64,000 bases of DNA from Lachnospiraceae bacterium oral taxon 096 (GTDB lineage Bacteria > Bacillota > Clostridia > Lachnospirales > Lachnospiraceae): the NCBI GenBank assembly GCA_018141845.1, contig CP073340.1, positions 2,177,877 to 2,241,876 on the forward strand. Direction: 5' to 3'. The notes beneath the pieces are model-generated. The model did not search any database. It was not told where the DNA came from and worked only from the letters and a program-made list of their open reading frames with translations. A program made the translations under genes and the position numbers. How positions within the stretch are numbered: position 1 is the stretch's first letter; every line of letters begins with the position of its first letter. Below are positions 36,313-46,000 of this stretch, one piece after another.

Positions 36313-37243
36313 GAAGATGAGTCTGACTTGATACACCAAAACCCGTCTGTCCATACCATACCACACCATCAAATTTGGCAATCACTCTCTGTAAGAGAAC
36401 ATCTTCAAGACTTTTAATTTCTCCTAAAACATCCCCCTTCTTTACTCTATCTCCGGCCTTTGCCATTCGATGCCAAAATCCATCACTGGCTGCAAACACA
36501 TACTCTGTCCTTTGACTACACTTTTGTTCTTGATTAACACTGACCTCTCCCTGTACAATGCCCAATGCTCTTTGAGCCACCTCGATGCACTCTAGGCAGC
36601 GAATAACCTCTTCATCACAAAACTTTCCCCCACTTCCAATCTCCAATAAAAGTGCAGGAGTTCCCATTTTCGCCGCTCTACTGTAAAATCCATTTTCCGC
36701 CTGCGAACAGAGACGATACGGAATAGGCATACAGCTGGCAATATTCTCTGCTACATCTCTCACAGTCTTTGATACATTTTCTGAGAAAAAGAGAAGATCT
36801 TGCATATCTTCATCAATGTCCCCACCATGTAAATCGAGCAAAAAATCAATTTCCGGATAGAGCTGTTCCTCTAATCGATGAGCCAATCGCTCAGCCAGTG
36901 TTCCATCCCTTTTCCCTGGAAATATTCGATTAAGATTTTTTCTTTCTTCATCCAATGGCATAATCTGCTTTTTTCCCTGATAAAATCCTGCCGCATTGAT
37001 TAGTGGAAAAAACAAAATCATTCCGCTAATTTTGTCTGCATCTAGGCTTTCAAACGCTCGCTTTACTGCTGCAATTCCCACATATTCACATCCGTGTACA
37101 CCTGCACTAATGGCCAAAACTTTTCCCGACTGATTTCCCTTAACAACCCAAACAGGCATCTTTAATTCAGGTAAAATCTGCCACTCCCACTTGCTCTTTG
37201 TTTGTGGCTTTATCTTTTCTAAAATTTCTTGTAACTTTCTCAC
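36290..37243 (-). CDS. Succinylglutamate desuccinylase/aspartoacylase-family zinc deacylase
   Basis: 317 residues. M14-like fold of the AstE/AspA group. Zinc ligands His and Glu in SAGVHGCEYVG (near residues 49-53) and His in FLLDLHGGDI; catalytic Glu in LLLEIGSGG. A C-terminal beta domain (GDRVKKGDVLGEI) resembles the barrel found in this group. It removes an acyl or amide group from a small substrate; the true substrate is not known. It starts about 150 nt from the IS605 element's right end. Confidence 0.85.
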   Translation of the reverse strand: MRKLQEILEKIKPQTKSKWEWQILPELKMPVWVVKGNQSGKVLAISAGVHGCEYVGIAAVKRAFESLDADKISGMILFFPLINAAGFYQGKKQIMPLDEERKNLNRIFPGKRDGTLAERLAHRLEEQLYPEIDFLLDLHGGDIDEDMQDLLFFSENVSKTVRDVAENIASCMPIPYRLCSQAENGFYSRAAKMGTPALLLEIGSGGKFCDEEVIRCLECIEVAQRALGIVQGEVSVNQEQKCSQRTEYVFAASDGFWHRMAKAGDRVKKGDVLGEIKSLEDVLLQRVIAKFDGVVWYGQTGFGVSSQTHLLAYGAEE

Positions 37244-37395
37244 TATGCCTCCATTCTTCCTCTCACTCTTTTATTCTAACATAAAAGTGGCAGAAACAAA
37301 ATCTTTCGAAATTATTTCTGTCACTCTTTTTTCTACTTTTTTTCATATTTATAAACTTCATGCCGCATATCCAAAAAGGATAAGCCCATCACAAT

Positions 37396-37526
37396 TTGAC
37401 ACTCCCCATGCCTAAAGGCAGGGGATTCTTGGTTCGCCGATTACTGCGTAGCTTCTGAAAGAAGCGATGTCTTACACAATCTCCCCAAGCGTAGATTCCC
37501 GTGTGTCCCACGGTATTTTTCATGTC
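37396..37526 (-). ncRNA. Predicted omega RNA (reRNA) region of TnpB
   Basis: In IS200/IS605 elements the 3' end of tnpB and the right end encode the TnpB guide scaffold, and the flanking chromosomal bases form the guide. This 131-nt noncoding stretch between the tnpB stop and the right terminus, with the terminal hairpin, is the expected place. The call rests on family knowledge; expression is not shown by sequence. Confidence 0.4.
37404..37424 (-). repeat. Right-end hairpin of the IS605 element
   Basis: CCCCATGCCTAAAGGCAGGGG: stem arms CCCC.TGCC and GGCA.GGGG around a TAAA loop. It is the subterminal structure recognised by TnpA and has a related partner at the left end. Confidence 0.75.
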
Positions 37527-38642
37527 TTATGCCGCTTGAATTTCCTTTGCCTTAGCTAGGATATTCTTGGCGGCATTCACATCTCTGTCATGGTGCGCTC
37601 CGCACTTTTTGCAAATCCAGTCCCGAACGGCAAGATTTTTCGTTTCCGTATTTCTCTCACCGCATACGGAGCAGGTTTGCGAACTTGGATAGAAGGTCGG
37701 CACTTGAATGACATCTGTTCCGTAGAGTACCGCCTTGTATTCCAGCATACGAAAAAACTCTGCCCAGCTTACATCGGAAATCGCTTTTGCCAGCTTGTGA
37801 TTCTTCATCATGTTCTTCACCTGCAAATCCTCTATGCCGATGGTTTGGTTTTCACGCACCAGCTTTGTCGAGATTTTATGCAGGAAATCCTTTCTGGCAT
37901 TTGATATTCTTTCGTGTATTCTAGCAACGAGTTTTCTTTGCTTGCTACGATTTTTGCTCTCTTTCTTTTTTCGGGACAATTTTCTTTGCTCTCTTGCTAA
38001 TTTCTTGCTCAATCGTTTCAGAATACAAGGATTTTCTACGACATTACCGTTGCTGTCCGAACAAAATTCTTTCAATCCGACATCAATGCCAACTTCTCCT
38101 CCTTCGTTGCGAGCAAGGAAATTTTCTATATCTGCTGTCACGCAAAGGGAAACGTAGTATTTTCCCGATGCCGTCCGCGATATGGTGGCATTTTGGATCT
38201 TGCCCTCAAATTCCCGTGACAGTTTGATTTTTACCAGTCCAAGCCGTGGGAGATGCAGTTTTTCGCCCTCTATACGAATCCCGTTTCCTTGGTTACGGGT
38301 ACGATACGATTGCCGATGGTTGTGCTTGGATTTGAACCTTGGATATTTTGCAATTTTCTTGAAGAAATTCTGATAGCTACGGTCAAGATTCCGCAAGGAT
38401 TCTTGCAGAGCCATGCTGTCCACAGCTTTTAGCCACACATAGTCTGGATGGTTTTTGAGTTCTGTAAGGAGTGCGCTCGTCTGCACATACGTCACAGATT
38501 CTTTTTTCGTTTTCCAAGATTCCATGCGCAAAGCTAGGAAGTGATTGTATACGAAACGACAGCAACCAAGTGTTTGTTCGATTGTCTGTACCTGTGCCTT
38601 TGTCGGATAGATTCTGAATTTATAGCCTTTCGTATATTCCAC
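37527..38642 (-). CDS. tnpB: TnpB, RNA-guided nuclease of an IS605 element
   Basis: 371 residues, full length. RuvC residues appear intact: Asp187 (GIDVGLKEF), Glu271 (GIEDLQVKN) and Asp354 ([11 protein letters not shown]). A four-cysteine zinc ribbon comprises Cys324, Cys327, Cys344 and Cys347. An N-terminal helix-turn-helix ([19 protein letters not shown]) and a basic helix (residues about 210-245) are present. Characterised TnpB proteins cut DNA guided by RNA from the element's right end, and so help keep the element at its site. The gap to the tnpA stop is 4 nt. Confidence 0.95.
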   Translation of the reverse strand: MEYTKGYKFRIYPTKAQVQTIEQTLGCCRFVYNHFLALRMESWKTKKESVTYVQTSALLTELKNHPDYVWLKAVDSMALQESLRNLDRSYQNFFKKIAKYPRFKSKHNHRQSYRTRNQGNGIRIEGEKLHLPRLGLVKIKLSREFEGKIQNATISRTASGKYYVSLCVTADIENFLARNEGGEVGIDVGLKEFCSDSNGNVVENPCILKRLSKKLAREQRKLSRKKKESKNRSKQRKLVARIHERISNARKDFLHKISTKLVRENQTIGIEDLQVKNMMKNHKLAKAISDVSWAEFFRMLEYKAVLYGTDVIQVPTFYPSSQTCSVCGERNTETKNLAVRDWICKKCGAHHDRDVNAAKNILAKAKEIQAA

Positions 38643-38646
38643 ATCT

Positions 38647-39048
38647 TCACCCCCTCTGCGATATTTTTTGATTTTCGATATACTGTTTCACCATGGCAAG
38701 TGGTGCACCGCCTACCGTTGATACGAAGTAGGAGTTTGTCCAAAGGGTTGGTATTCTGCTCCTCAGCCATGGAAATTCTGTGCGTAAAACCCGGGAGGTT
38801 CTGCCTTTAATAGTTTTCACTGCCTTGTGTATGCCAAATTGTGGGTCTACCTCTAAAAGCAAATGTACATGGTCTGGCATGATTTCCATTTCGATGACAT
38901 CGACACTGATTTCTTGACATATGGCAGAAATGAGCTCCTTTAGCCTTACATCAACGCCATTGACCAGTACCTTGCGACGATATTTGGGACACCATACAAC
39001 GTGATACTTACAGGAATATACGACATTGTGGTTTGATTTATATTTCAT
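38647..39048 (-). CDS. tnpA: TnpA, Y1-type single-strand transposase
   Basis: 133 residues, full length. HUH motif His60/His62 in [10 protein letters not shown] and catalytic Tyr123 in [21 protein letters not shown] near the start is typical. It cuts and joins single-stranded transposon ends at the terminal hairpins. No Shine-Dalgarno sequence lies before the ATG, and a consensus promoter places the transcript start at about the ATG, so the mRNA may be leaderless. Confidence 0.94.
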   Translation of the reverse strand: MKYKSNHNVVYSCKYHVVWCPKYRRKVLVNGVDVRLKELISAICQEISVDVIEMEIMPDHVHLLLEVDPQFGIHKAVKTIKGRTSRVLRTEFPWLRSRIPTLWTNSYFVSTVGGAPLAMVKQYIENQKISQRG

Positions 39049-39055
39049 GGTTAAG

Positions 39056-39084
39056 ATTATACTGAATATGTTTATCTAATTCAA
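39056..39084 (-). promoter_or_regulatory. Promoter of tnpA giving a probable leaderless transcript
   Basis: On the minus strand, TTGAAT (39079-39084), a 17-nt spacer and TATAAT (39056-39061). The -10 ends 7 nt before the tnpA ATG, so initiation would fall on or beside the A of the start codon. Confidence 0.6.
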
Positions 39085-39100
39085 TAGACAGAGTGAATTT

Positions 39101-39136
39101 CTTTCTGTCAATATCCATCGAGGATTTGACAGAAAG
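39101..39136. repeat. 11-bp inverted repeat inside the IS605 left end
   Basis: CTTTCTGTCAA (39101-39111) and its exact complement TTGACAGAAAG (39126-39136), 14-nt loop. It lies between the tnpA promoter and the terminal hairpin. Possible roles: a barrier to read-through from outside, or part of the transposase recognition structure. Confidence 0.65.
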
Positions 39137-39147
39137 CGGGCTTATAT

Positions 39148-39168
39148 CCCCATAGCTAAAGCTAGGGG
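39148..39168 (-). repeat. Left-end hairpin of the IS605 element
   Basis: CCCCATAGCTAAAGCTAGGGG: arms CCCC.TAGC and GCTA.GGGG around a TAAA-type core. Same design as the right-end hairpin at 37404-37424, with different stem bases. Confidence 0.75.
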
Positions 39169-39320
39169 TTTTACGCCCGTTTTAATAACAGACTGAAGGA
39201 ATAAACAACACATCACTCCCCAATGTGTTTGATGTCGCTAATCCCAAAAAACCACCGACACAAAACCACAAAATATTGCCAAGATAAAAAGAGACCTTTC
39301 CCACTTTTTATACACACAAA

Positions 39321-41342
39321 TTATCCCAAAAATCCAATGCGTTTTTTATCTACTGCACGAAAATCCAAGTTTTCATCAATGTCCTCAACTTTCAGTGTCA
39401 ATATTTCCTCTCGGCTAATTTCGTCCTCTCCCTCTCTAGAAAAAATCCGCTGTGCCTGACGCATCAAGGCCTGCTCCAATAAGTTTCTGGCAAATCGTCC
39501 ATTTCCAAATTCCTCATGTCCACAAATTTTCTTAAAGATACTTTGACATTTTTCTCGAACCTCATCGCTCAAAATGATGTCCTTTTTCTTGGCCAGCAAG
39601 GCAAAAATTTCTGTCATCTCCTGTGCATTGTAGTCTGGAAAAGATAAGTGAAAGGCAATTCTGCTTCGCAGTCCCTCATTTTTATTTAAAAACTCCTTCA
39701 TCTTTTCTGGATAGCCCGCAAAAATAACCACCACATCTTCCCTGTGATTTTCCATTTCTTGCACAATGGTATTGATAGCCTCATCACCAAAGTTATTGGC
39801 ATCATCAACCAATGCATAAGCCTCATCAATAAAGAGCACGCCACCCCTCGCTTCTCTAAACTTCTCACTCACGCTCTTTGCCGTCCAGCCCACATACTTG
39901 GCCACAAGATCTGACCTGCCAACTTCAATGCAATGCCCAACTTCAAGCACTCCTTCTTTCTTTAAAATTTGTGCCAATAATCTTGCCACACTTGTCTTTG
40001 CTGTTCCAGGATTTCCCATAAAAATCATATGTAAGGAAGTTTCCACTTTGGGAAGTCCCATCTGTCTTCGCAATCTTTGTATATTGGCAAGAGAAATGAT
40101 TTGATCAACCAAGCCTTTGATTTTTTCTAATCCAATCATTTCCTGCAATACCTTGTATGGTTCTGAAGTTTTCATTTCCTTCGTTAACTTTTTTGTCTTA
40201 TGCCCTCGATAAGATTGATAGACCTTCGTTTTTAATTGTATACTGTACCACTGGTCATATAATTGTTGAACCTGAGAAGTGGTGTAGGTCTTTTCCTCTG
40301 TCAATACCTCCATAACCTCTTGTCTTGAGGCAGGAAAATCTGTCTTTTGACTTAATAATTGAAAATATTCAATAGATTTTTCATAACTTCCCGATCCCTC
40401 ACAGATTTCAACCAAATCCAATGTGCCCTCTACTTTGGCAATTAAACTCCTTGAAAATCCAGGATTTTTTGTGCTGTCAATAAAAAACATCAATGTCTTA
40501 TGATGATATTTTTCAATTAAAATCTGAAAATAATGAATGACCTTCTCATAGGCAGAGGAATAGTTGCCATCCATCCCATCGCTCTCTCCCATGTCAATCA
40601 CGACTGCACATCCTTTAGCCGCCTCAAAAATATTTTGCACATCATCTTCTTCATAACATCCCTCATCAATATCATAGATATACTCACAGCGTGTCCCCAA
40701 TAGACGCTCATTCGTCTTTAATGCAGGAATTAAAATATCAATCATTTCTTGTGCGGTTTCTTTACTTCCTACACGCAAGCAGTAGTGCACAGGATTTCCA
40801 TAGAATTTTTTTATGTTTTCCTTAGCATAGATGCGCTCTAATTCTTCTATAAAGCTCTCATCGGCCATAATCCCCTTTGCTCTTTTCATGGCCATCTCAT
40901 AAGAAAGTGGTACTTGATAGCATTTTTCTTTGATATGATAGAGATAGTTGTCAAAATAGTCGACACGAAGGTCGGAAGCAAAACTATCCATTTCATCCAC
41001 ATAGCCCATTCCCCTAGCCCTCTTTAACAGCCACTTTAAATGAGTAGGTGTAATTTCTTCCCGCTTTTCTACACAAACACCTTTTAATTCGCTCCAATAT
41101 TCTGAAAAAATTTCTAAGACATAGCTTTGGCAATCTTCCCACTCCACCTTTTCTAAATCACAGGCCACTACGACATCAACTGTACTCTTTCTTGCTCCAA
41201 CAATACACATAGAAAGACGCTCATCCAGTCCACAATGTGCCCCCAGACTCTCATTGATTTGCTCAATCTTTTCAGCAATGCTTTCGCTATCTTCATCTTC
41301 TTCCTTTTCTCTATAACTTAATGTCAATCTATAAAAAATCAT
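39321..41342 (-). CDS. AAA+ ATPase of the SpoVK/CbbX type with a degenerate N-terminal domain
   Basis: 673 residues. The C-terminal AAA+ domain is intact: Walker A GNPGTAKT at 443-450, Walker B GVLFIDEAYAL at about 501-511, then the arginine-finger region GLRSRIAFHLSFPDY. The first 390 residues contain a second AAA-like region (about 182-300; GNPVHYCLRVGSKETAQ, then AVVIDMGESDG and LMFFIDSTKNP) with no GKT P-loop, so probably no ATP hydrolysis there. Likely a remodelling ATPase; the substrate is unknown. Monocistronic. Confidence 0.82.
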   Translation of the reverse strand: MIFYRLTLSYREKEEDEDSESIAEKIEQINESLGAHCGLDERLSMCIVGARKSTVDVVVACDLEKVEWEDCQSYVLEIFSEYWSELKGVCVEKREEITPTHLKWLLKRARGMGYVDEMDSFASDLRVDYFDNYLYHIKEKCYQVPLSYEMAMKRAKGIMADESFIEELERIYAKENIKKFYGNPVHYCLRVGSKETAQEMIDILIPALKTNERLLGTRCEYIYDIDEGCYEEDDVQNIFEAAKGCAVVIDMGESDGMDGNYSSAYEKVIHYFQILIEKYHHKTLMFFIDSTKNPGFSRSLIAKVEGTLDLVEICEGSGSYEKSIEYFQLLSQKTDFPASRQEVMEVLTEEKTYTTSQVQQLYDQWYSIQLKTKVYQSYRGHKTKKLTKEMKTSEPYKVLQEMIGLEKIKGLVDQIISLANIQRLRRQMGLPKVETSLHMIFMGNPGTAKTSVARLLAQILKKEGVLEVGHCIEVGRSDLVAKYVGWTAKSVSEKFREARGGVLFIDEAYALVDDANNFGDEAINTIVQEMENHREDVVVIFAGYPEKMKEFLNKNEGLRSRIAFHLSFPDYNAQEMTEIFALLAKKKDIILSDEVREKCQSIFKKICGHEEFGNGRFARNLLEQALMRQAQRIFSREGEDEISREEILTLKVEDIDENLDFRAVDKKRIGFLG

Positions 41343-41381
41343 TCGCTATTATTCGCTCCTAATCTCGCCATTTTAGTGACT

Positions 41382-41387
41382 ATTATA
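41382..41387 (-). promoter_or_regulatory. Probable -10 of the AAA+ ATPase gene
   Basis: TATAAT on the minus strand, 40 nt upstream of the ATG at 41342. The -35 at the right distance is poor, so this is a moderate call. Confidence 0.45.
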
Positions 41388-41449
41388 TCATAGATACAAA
41401 ATTATTGAAGTTCTAAACCGTTCGCATTGTAGCACTTGTGGCTTTCTAC

Positions 41450-42970
41450 CTATTCTTTATAATCCACATAATACTGCGTCCACATTGCAACTTCAGATAA
41501 AGCTGGGTGTGGCACCATTGTCTCATTGATTGTCGAGATGACATTTGGCTCCAGATTTCTCACATATTTCTTTGCACGCAGTACTTTTGTTTGTTCAGAA
41601 CCAATTTCTGGATGAATTGCACGCAATAAATGTTTTCCCGCATTCATTAAATTTAAAAATGGTTGAAAAAGAATCGAAGCCTGCTCGCCAATGACATGGG
41701 CACCCAAAATCTTTCCACTCTTTTTTTCCACAATCACCTTAACAAATCCATCATCCACTTCCCCCTCCATCATTCCCAGAGAATACCCCTTACTTGTCTG
41801 AGAATAGTGATGAAGACCAACACTCACCGTATAACCTGCAGCCTCAGCTTGTTCCTTCGTCATTCCCACATGTCCGACCTGAGGATAGGTATAGGTCACT
41901 GCGGGCACAAGGTCATACTCTGCAAACCGCCAATCGTTTTCCTCTGTGCGTAAATACAAATTATGTGACAAAATATCTGCCTCATAATTTGCCTTGTGGC
42001 GAAATGGTGCCTTTCCATTGCAATCTCCAAGTGCATAAATTCCCTCCGCATTGGTCTCTAAAAATTCATTGGTCTCGATATAGCCACGCCTATCTACCGT
42101 TACCTTTGTCCTCTCCAAATGCAATAAATCTGCATTGCTCACAATTCCTGGGGCAACTAAAATTTCATCTGCTCGAATTTCCTTTTCTTCTCCCGTTGCA
42201 ATATCTCGAATCAATAAAACCTTGTCCTCTCCCTCTCTCCGAACAGAAATCGTATCCTGATTTAGCTCTACCCCAATACCAAATTCTCGAATATTTTCCA
42301 GTAGTTTTTCACTGACTTGTACATCTTCCTTTGGTAAAAGTCGAACATTATGCTGGATGATTGTCACCTTACTTCCAGCAGCTGAAAATACATGGGCAAA
42401 TTCTGTTCCAATTGGTCCACCTCCGATAATGATTAATCTGTGAAATACTGATTTCGGATAATCTTTTCCAAATAAATTTTCACTAGTCAAATAGCCCACT
42501 TCCTCAAGCCCTTCGATATTTGGAATTTTTGTTCGACCACCAACAGCAAGGACAATCACCTTGGCTGTGATTTCTTCGCTCACTCCACCAGATGCCAAAG
42601 CTACCTTCATTGACTTTTCACCAGTAAAATATCCACATCCTTTGTAGACATCGAGATTTTTTTCATTCATATAGAACTGCTCTAATTCCTTACTTTCATC
42701 GATCTTTGCCCACACACGATGAGATAACTTTTCCCAATCAATTCTTGGCTTCTCAAATGGTGCAATGCCAATTCGTTCAATTTTTTGAGCCTCTCGAATA
42801 AAATCTGCAGCAGTAACGAGGACTTTTGTTGGAATACAACCTCTCGTCAGACAAGTTCCTCCAAATTTTCCCTTTTCAATCTGTGCACATTTTAGCCCCT
42901 TAGCCAGCGCAGCCTCTAAAACAATATTTCCTGCTCCCGTTCCTACAACAATTAAATCGTATTCCTTCAT
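41450..42970 (-). CDS. Dihydrolipoamide dehydrogenase-like flavoprotein disulfide reductase
   Basis: 506 residues from the ATG at 42970, which has GGAGG 7 nt upstream. FAD-binding VVGTGAGNIVLEAAL, redox disulfide Cys40/Cys45 in GGTCLTRGCIPTK, NAD-binding IIIGGGPIGTEFAHVF, and FAD-binding YALGDCNGKA. The C-terminal His-Glu pair appears as HPALSEVAM. No lipoyl-complex genes are adjacent, so the real substrate could be another disulfide. The GAGN stretch in the first motif, where GxGxxG is usual, is a mild oddity seen in some family members. Confidence 0.85.
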   Translation of the reverse strand: MKEYDLIVVGTGAGNIVLEAALAKGLKCAQIEKGKFGGTCLTRGCIPTKVLVTAADFIREAQKIERIGIAPFEKPRIDWEKLSHRVWAKIDESKELEQFYMNEKNLDVYKGCGYFTGEKSMKVALASGGVSEEITAKVIVLAVGGRTKIPNIEGLEEVGYLTSENLFGKDYPKSVFHRLIIIGGGPIGTEFAHVFSAAGSKVTIIQHNVRLLPKEDVQVSEKLLENIREFGIGVELNQDTISVRREGEDKVLLIRDIATGEEKEIRADEILVAPGIVSNADLLHLERTKVTVDRRGYIETNEFLETNAEGIYALGDCNGKAPFRHKANYEADILSHNLYLRTEENDWRFAEYDLVPAVTYTYPQVGHVGMTKEQAEAAGYTVSVGLHHYSQTSKGYSLGMMEGEVDDGFVKVIVEKKSGKILGAHVIGEQASILFQPFLNLMNAGKHLLRAIHPEIGSEQTKVLRAKKYVRNLEPNVISTINETMVPHPALSEVAMWTQYYVDYKE

Positions 42971-43000
42971 TGTTCCCCTCCATATTCTAAATTCCAATTC

Positions 43001-46000
43001 CTAACCAATGATCCACTTGGCATGACTTCCACTTTGATCTTTTTTAACCACCAATTGATTTTCCAACATTTGCTTTAACTCGGTGACATGCGAAATAATG
43101 CCCACCATTTTCTTTCCCCCTGCCATTTCCTGTAGTACTCGAATGGCATCATTTCTTGAGCGATCATCAAGTGCACCAAATCCCTCGTCAATAAACATGA
43201 CATCCAGATGAATGGATGATGTGGTCTCTTGAATATGATCAGCCATTCCAAGGGCAAGTGACAAGGCCGCCATGAAAGACTCTCCACCAGAAAGCGTTCT
43301 TATCTCCCTTCTTTTTCCTGTGACATTGGAATAGACCATCAAATCCAATCCTTTATTCTTTCCCGCTCCTGCATTTTCTTCATCAACCATCTCAAGGCAA
43401 AATTGTCCACTAGACATTTGCAAAAATCTTGTGTTTGCACTGTGCAATATTCTCTGCAAATAGTATCGCAAAACAAAAGTTTCAATGTCCATTCTTGCAC
43501 CTGTTCTCTTTCCAGCAAGTCGCTCATAGAGGCTGCTAACTCTAGCCTGCTCCATCATCATCTTTTCTTGCTCAGAAAGTTTTATTTCCAATCGCCTTTG
43601 CACCCCTTCATTTATTTTCCTCTTTTGCTGGATAAATTGTAACTTTTCCTCTACCTCACTCTTTTCTCTTTGTCTTTCTTCCTGTACTTTCTCAAAAAAT
43701 TCGATATCCGGCTTTTCTTTTCCTGCAATAGTTGCCTTTAGTAAATCCAATCTTCCACTTTTCCTTGCCAATTCTTCATCATATTCCTTGGCTTGATCCT
43801 GCCACAAAATAGCATCCTCCTTCGGATACTTTGTGTACTCTACCCAGACTCCATTTTCCATTCCCCTCTGTTTTGCTGCTGTAGCATATTCCTGATATGC
43901 CCCCATTTCCTCTTCTTTTTTCCTTGGAAGGTCTGCCTCTGCACTCGAAATAATTAGTCTAACATTTGCTGCTTCTTTTTCATAGGACAAAAAGCTCTCC
44001 TCGCTCTCCTTTTCCAAAAGTTGCAACCTTTCCTTCTTTGCCCTTTCTTTTTCTAGCAATTTTTTCATTTCTTCTTCACTTGAAAAAACGAATTGTCTCT
44101 GAATTTCCTCATTGCGAAGACCTAACCTCGTCAGCTGATATGTACATTCTTCTGCTTCCCTCTTTTTCTCTTCCACAAACTGCTCTTTCTCTGGAATTCG
44201 CCGTCTTGCAAGTTCTAGATTATGTTTTAATGCTTGAGCAATTTCTTCTTTTTCCTTTAATTTTTTAAGAATTTCCTCTGCCTGATTCTTCTCTTCCTCA
44301 ATCCTCTCTTCGTCCTCTAGACCTCTACTTAATTCATCAATACTAACTTTTCTTTCTCCCATCTGCCTTGAAACGGCCTCTAATTTTTCCTTTGTATTCT
44401 CAACAATTTGTCTTTGTCTATCTACAATCTCTCTAGAAATTTCTTCATTTCCTCTAAATTGATAGGGATGTGGGTGGTGCAATGAGCCACAGACAGGACA
44501 GGGTTCATTCTCCCTCAACTTTTCTTTCGCCAGCACTCCAGCTTGTTCATCCAAAAATTGCGTATAGAGGGAGTTTGCCTTTTTATCTTCCTTTTGATAT
44601 TCTTCTAAGAAATAGTCATATTTTATTAAAAGCTCATCATAGAGTTTTCTTTCTTCCTTCCTCCTTTGTGCCCTTTCCTCCTTTTCAGTGACTTCCCGAA
44701 GAACCTGCTGTGCTCGCACAATTTCCACCTGAATATTCGAAACTTCCTCCCATCTTTCTTGCCAGTGCAATTGATTATCCCTTAATTTTCTCAGCTCCCT
44801 TTCTTCTTTCAAAAGAGTGCTTTGTATCTCCTGCTGTCTTTTTTCCATCTTTGCTATAGCCAACACATTTTCTCTCTGCTCTTCAAACAGTGGAGACATC
44901 TGTTCTACCTGATTTTTTACTTTTTCAAAGGCAAGCATTTGCACATCGAAAAGCTTTCTTGTTTCTTCTTTTCTCTGTCGTTCCTCCTCTAACTTTTCTT
45001 CTAACTCAGGCAACTCTTTTTTCTTAACAAAGAGCAACTGTTCACATCCGCTCTTCTCTTCTCTTTTCTTATTCCAGATTTGATAGAGAGCAACTAACTC
45101 CTGGGCATCAAGAACTTTTTTCGCCCTCTTCTCCCTCTCTTTTATTTTTTCACCCTCTCCAAACAATTTTTCCAATTCGTCTTTCTCTTGTTCACATTGC
45201 AAAAAATCTTCCAATAACTTTCTTGCCATCAGCACTTCCTTTTGTGCCAAGAAAAATGCTTCTTCTTTTTCCCTCTTGATGCTTTGCAACTCCTCAAAAA
45301 GAGTATCTATCTGTATTCTTCCCTTTTTGAGGGCCTCAACAAGCTCTTCTAATATCGGCACGGTCACTTGATTTTCTTCAATTACTTCTTCTTTGAGTAA
45401 ACAGATTTCTTCACTATCATCGCAAATGATCTGGGCAACATCTGCTTGACAGGCATTCCTTACCTTCTCCATCTCACTTTCATTTTCTTTTTTTCTCTGT
45501 GCCAATTCCTCTACAATTTTTTCATAAATTTTTGTATGGAATAATCCCTGAAAAATTTTCTTCTTCTCGTCCGACTTTGCTCGCAATACCTCCATAAATT
45601 CGCCCTGAGCAATCATGGCCACCTGCATAAATTGCCCCTTATTTAGACCAATAATTTCTTCAATTTTTTGATCCACTTCTTTCTTGTTCTCGCTATATTG
45701 CCCCTGATCAGGTAAAATCAACTCAACGCTTTCCTTTATTGCCTTATATCCCTCTTTTTTCTTATACGCCACCCTATGTCTCGGTGACCTTCTAATGGTA
45801 TAGATATTTTCTACTCCATCTCTCATCTGAGAAAATGTCAATTCCACATAGGGTTCTGCATCTGTATATTGGCTCTGCAATTCTGCACCATCTTTTTTAT
45901 TTGCACTGGAACTAGCCTCTCCAAATAGAGCAAAGGCCATGGCATCAAAAATTGTACTTTTTCCTGCTCCTGTGTCTCCTGTAATCAAAAATACATTCTG

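Larger units (their letters stand above)
37396..39185 (-). mobile_element. IS200/IS605-family insertion sequence with tnpA and tnpB
   Basis: Both genes point the same way (tnpA then tnpB). Each end carries an imperfect palindrome with CCCC...GGGG arms around a TAAA core: the right end at 37404-37424 and the left end at 39148-39168. The right end closes with GGGGAGTGTCAA on the minus strand, a familiar IS605 terminus. No target duplication is expected for this family. The left boundary is approximate, near a TTAT on the minus strand that could be the cleavage tetranucleotide. Inserted between two genes without breaking either. Confidence 0.85.

Noticed and set aside
39285..39312. AAAAAG...CTTTTT hairpin as terminator of the AAA+ ATPase gene
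   Set aside because: The stem is short and almost only A-T pairs; too weak to call without a folding calculation.
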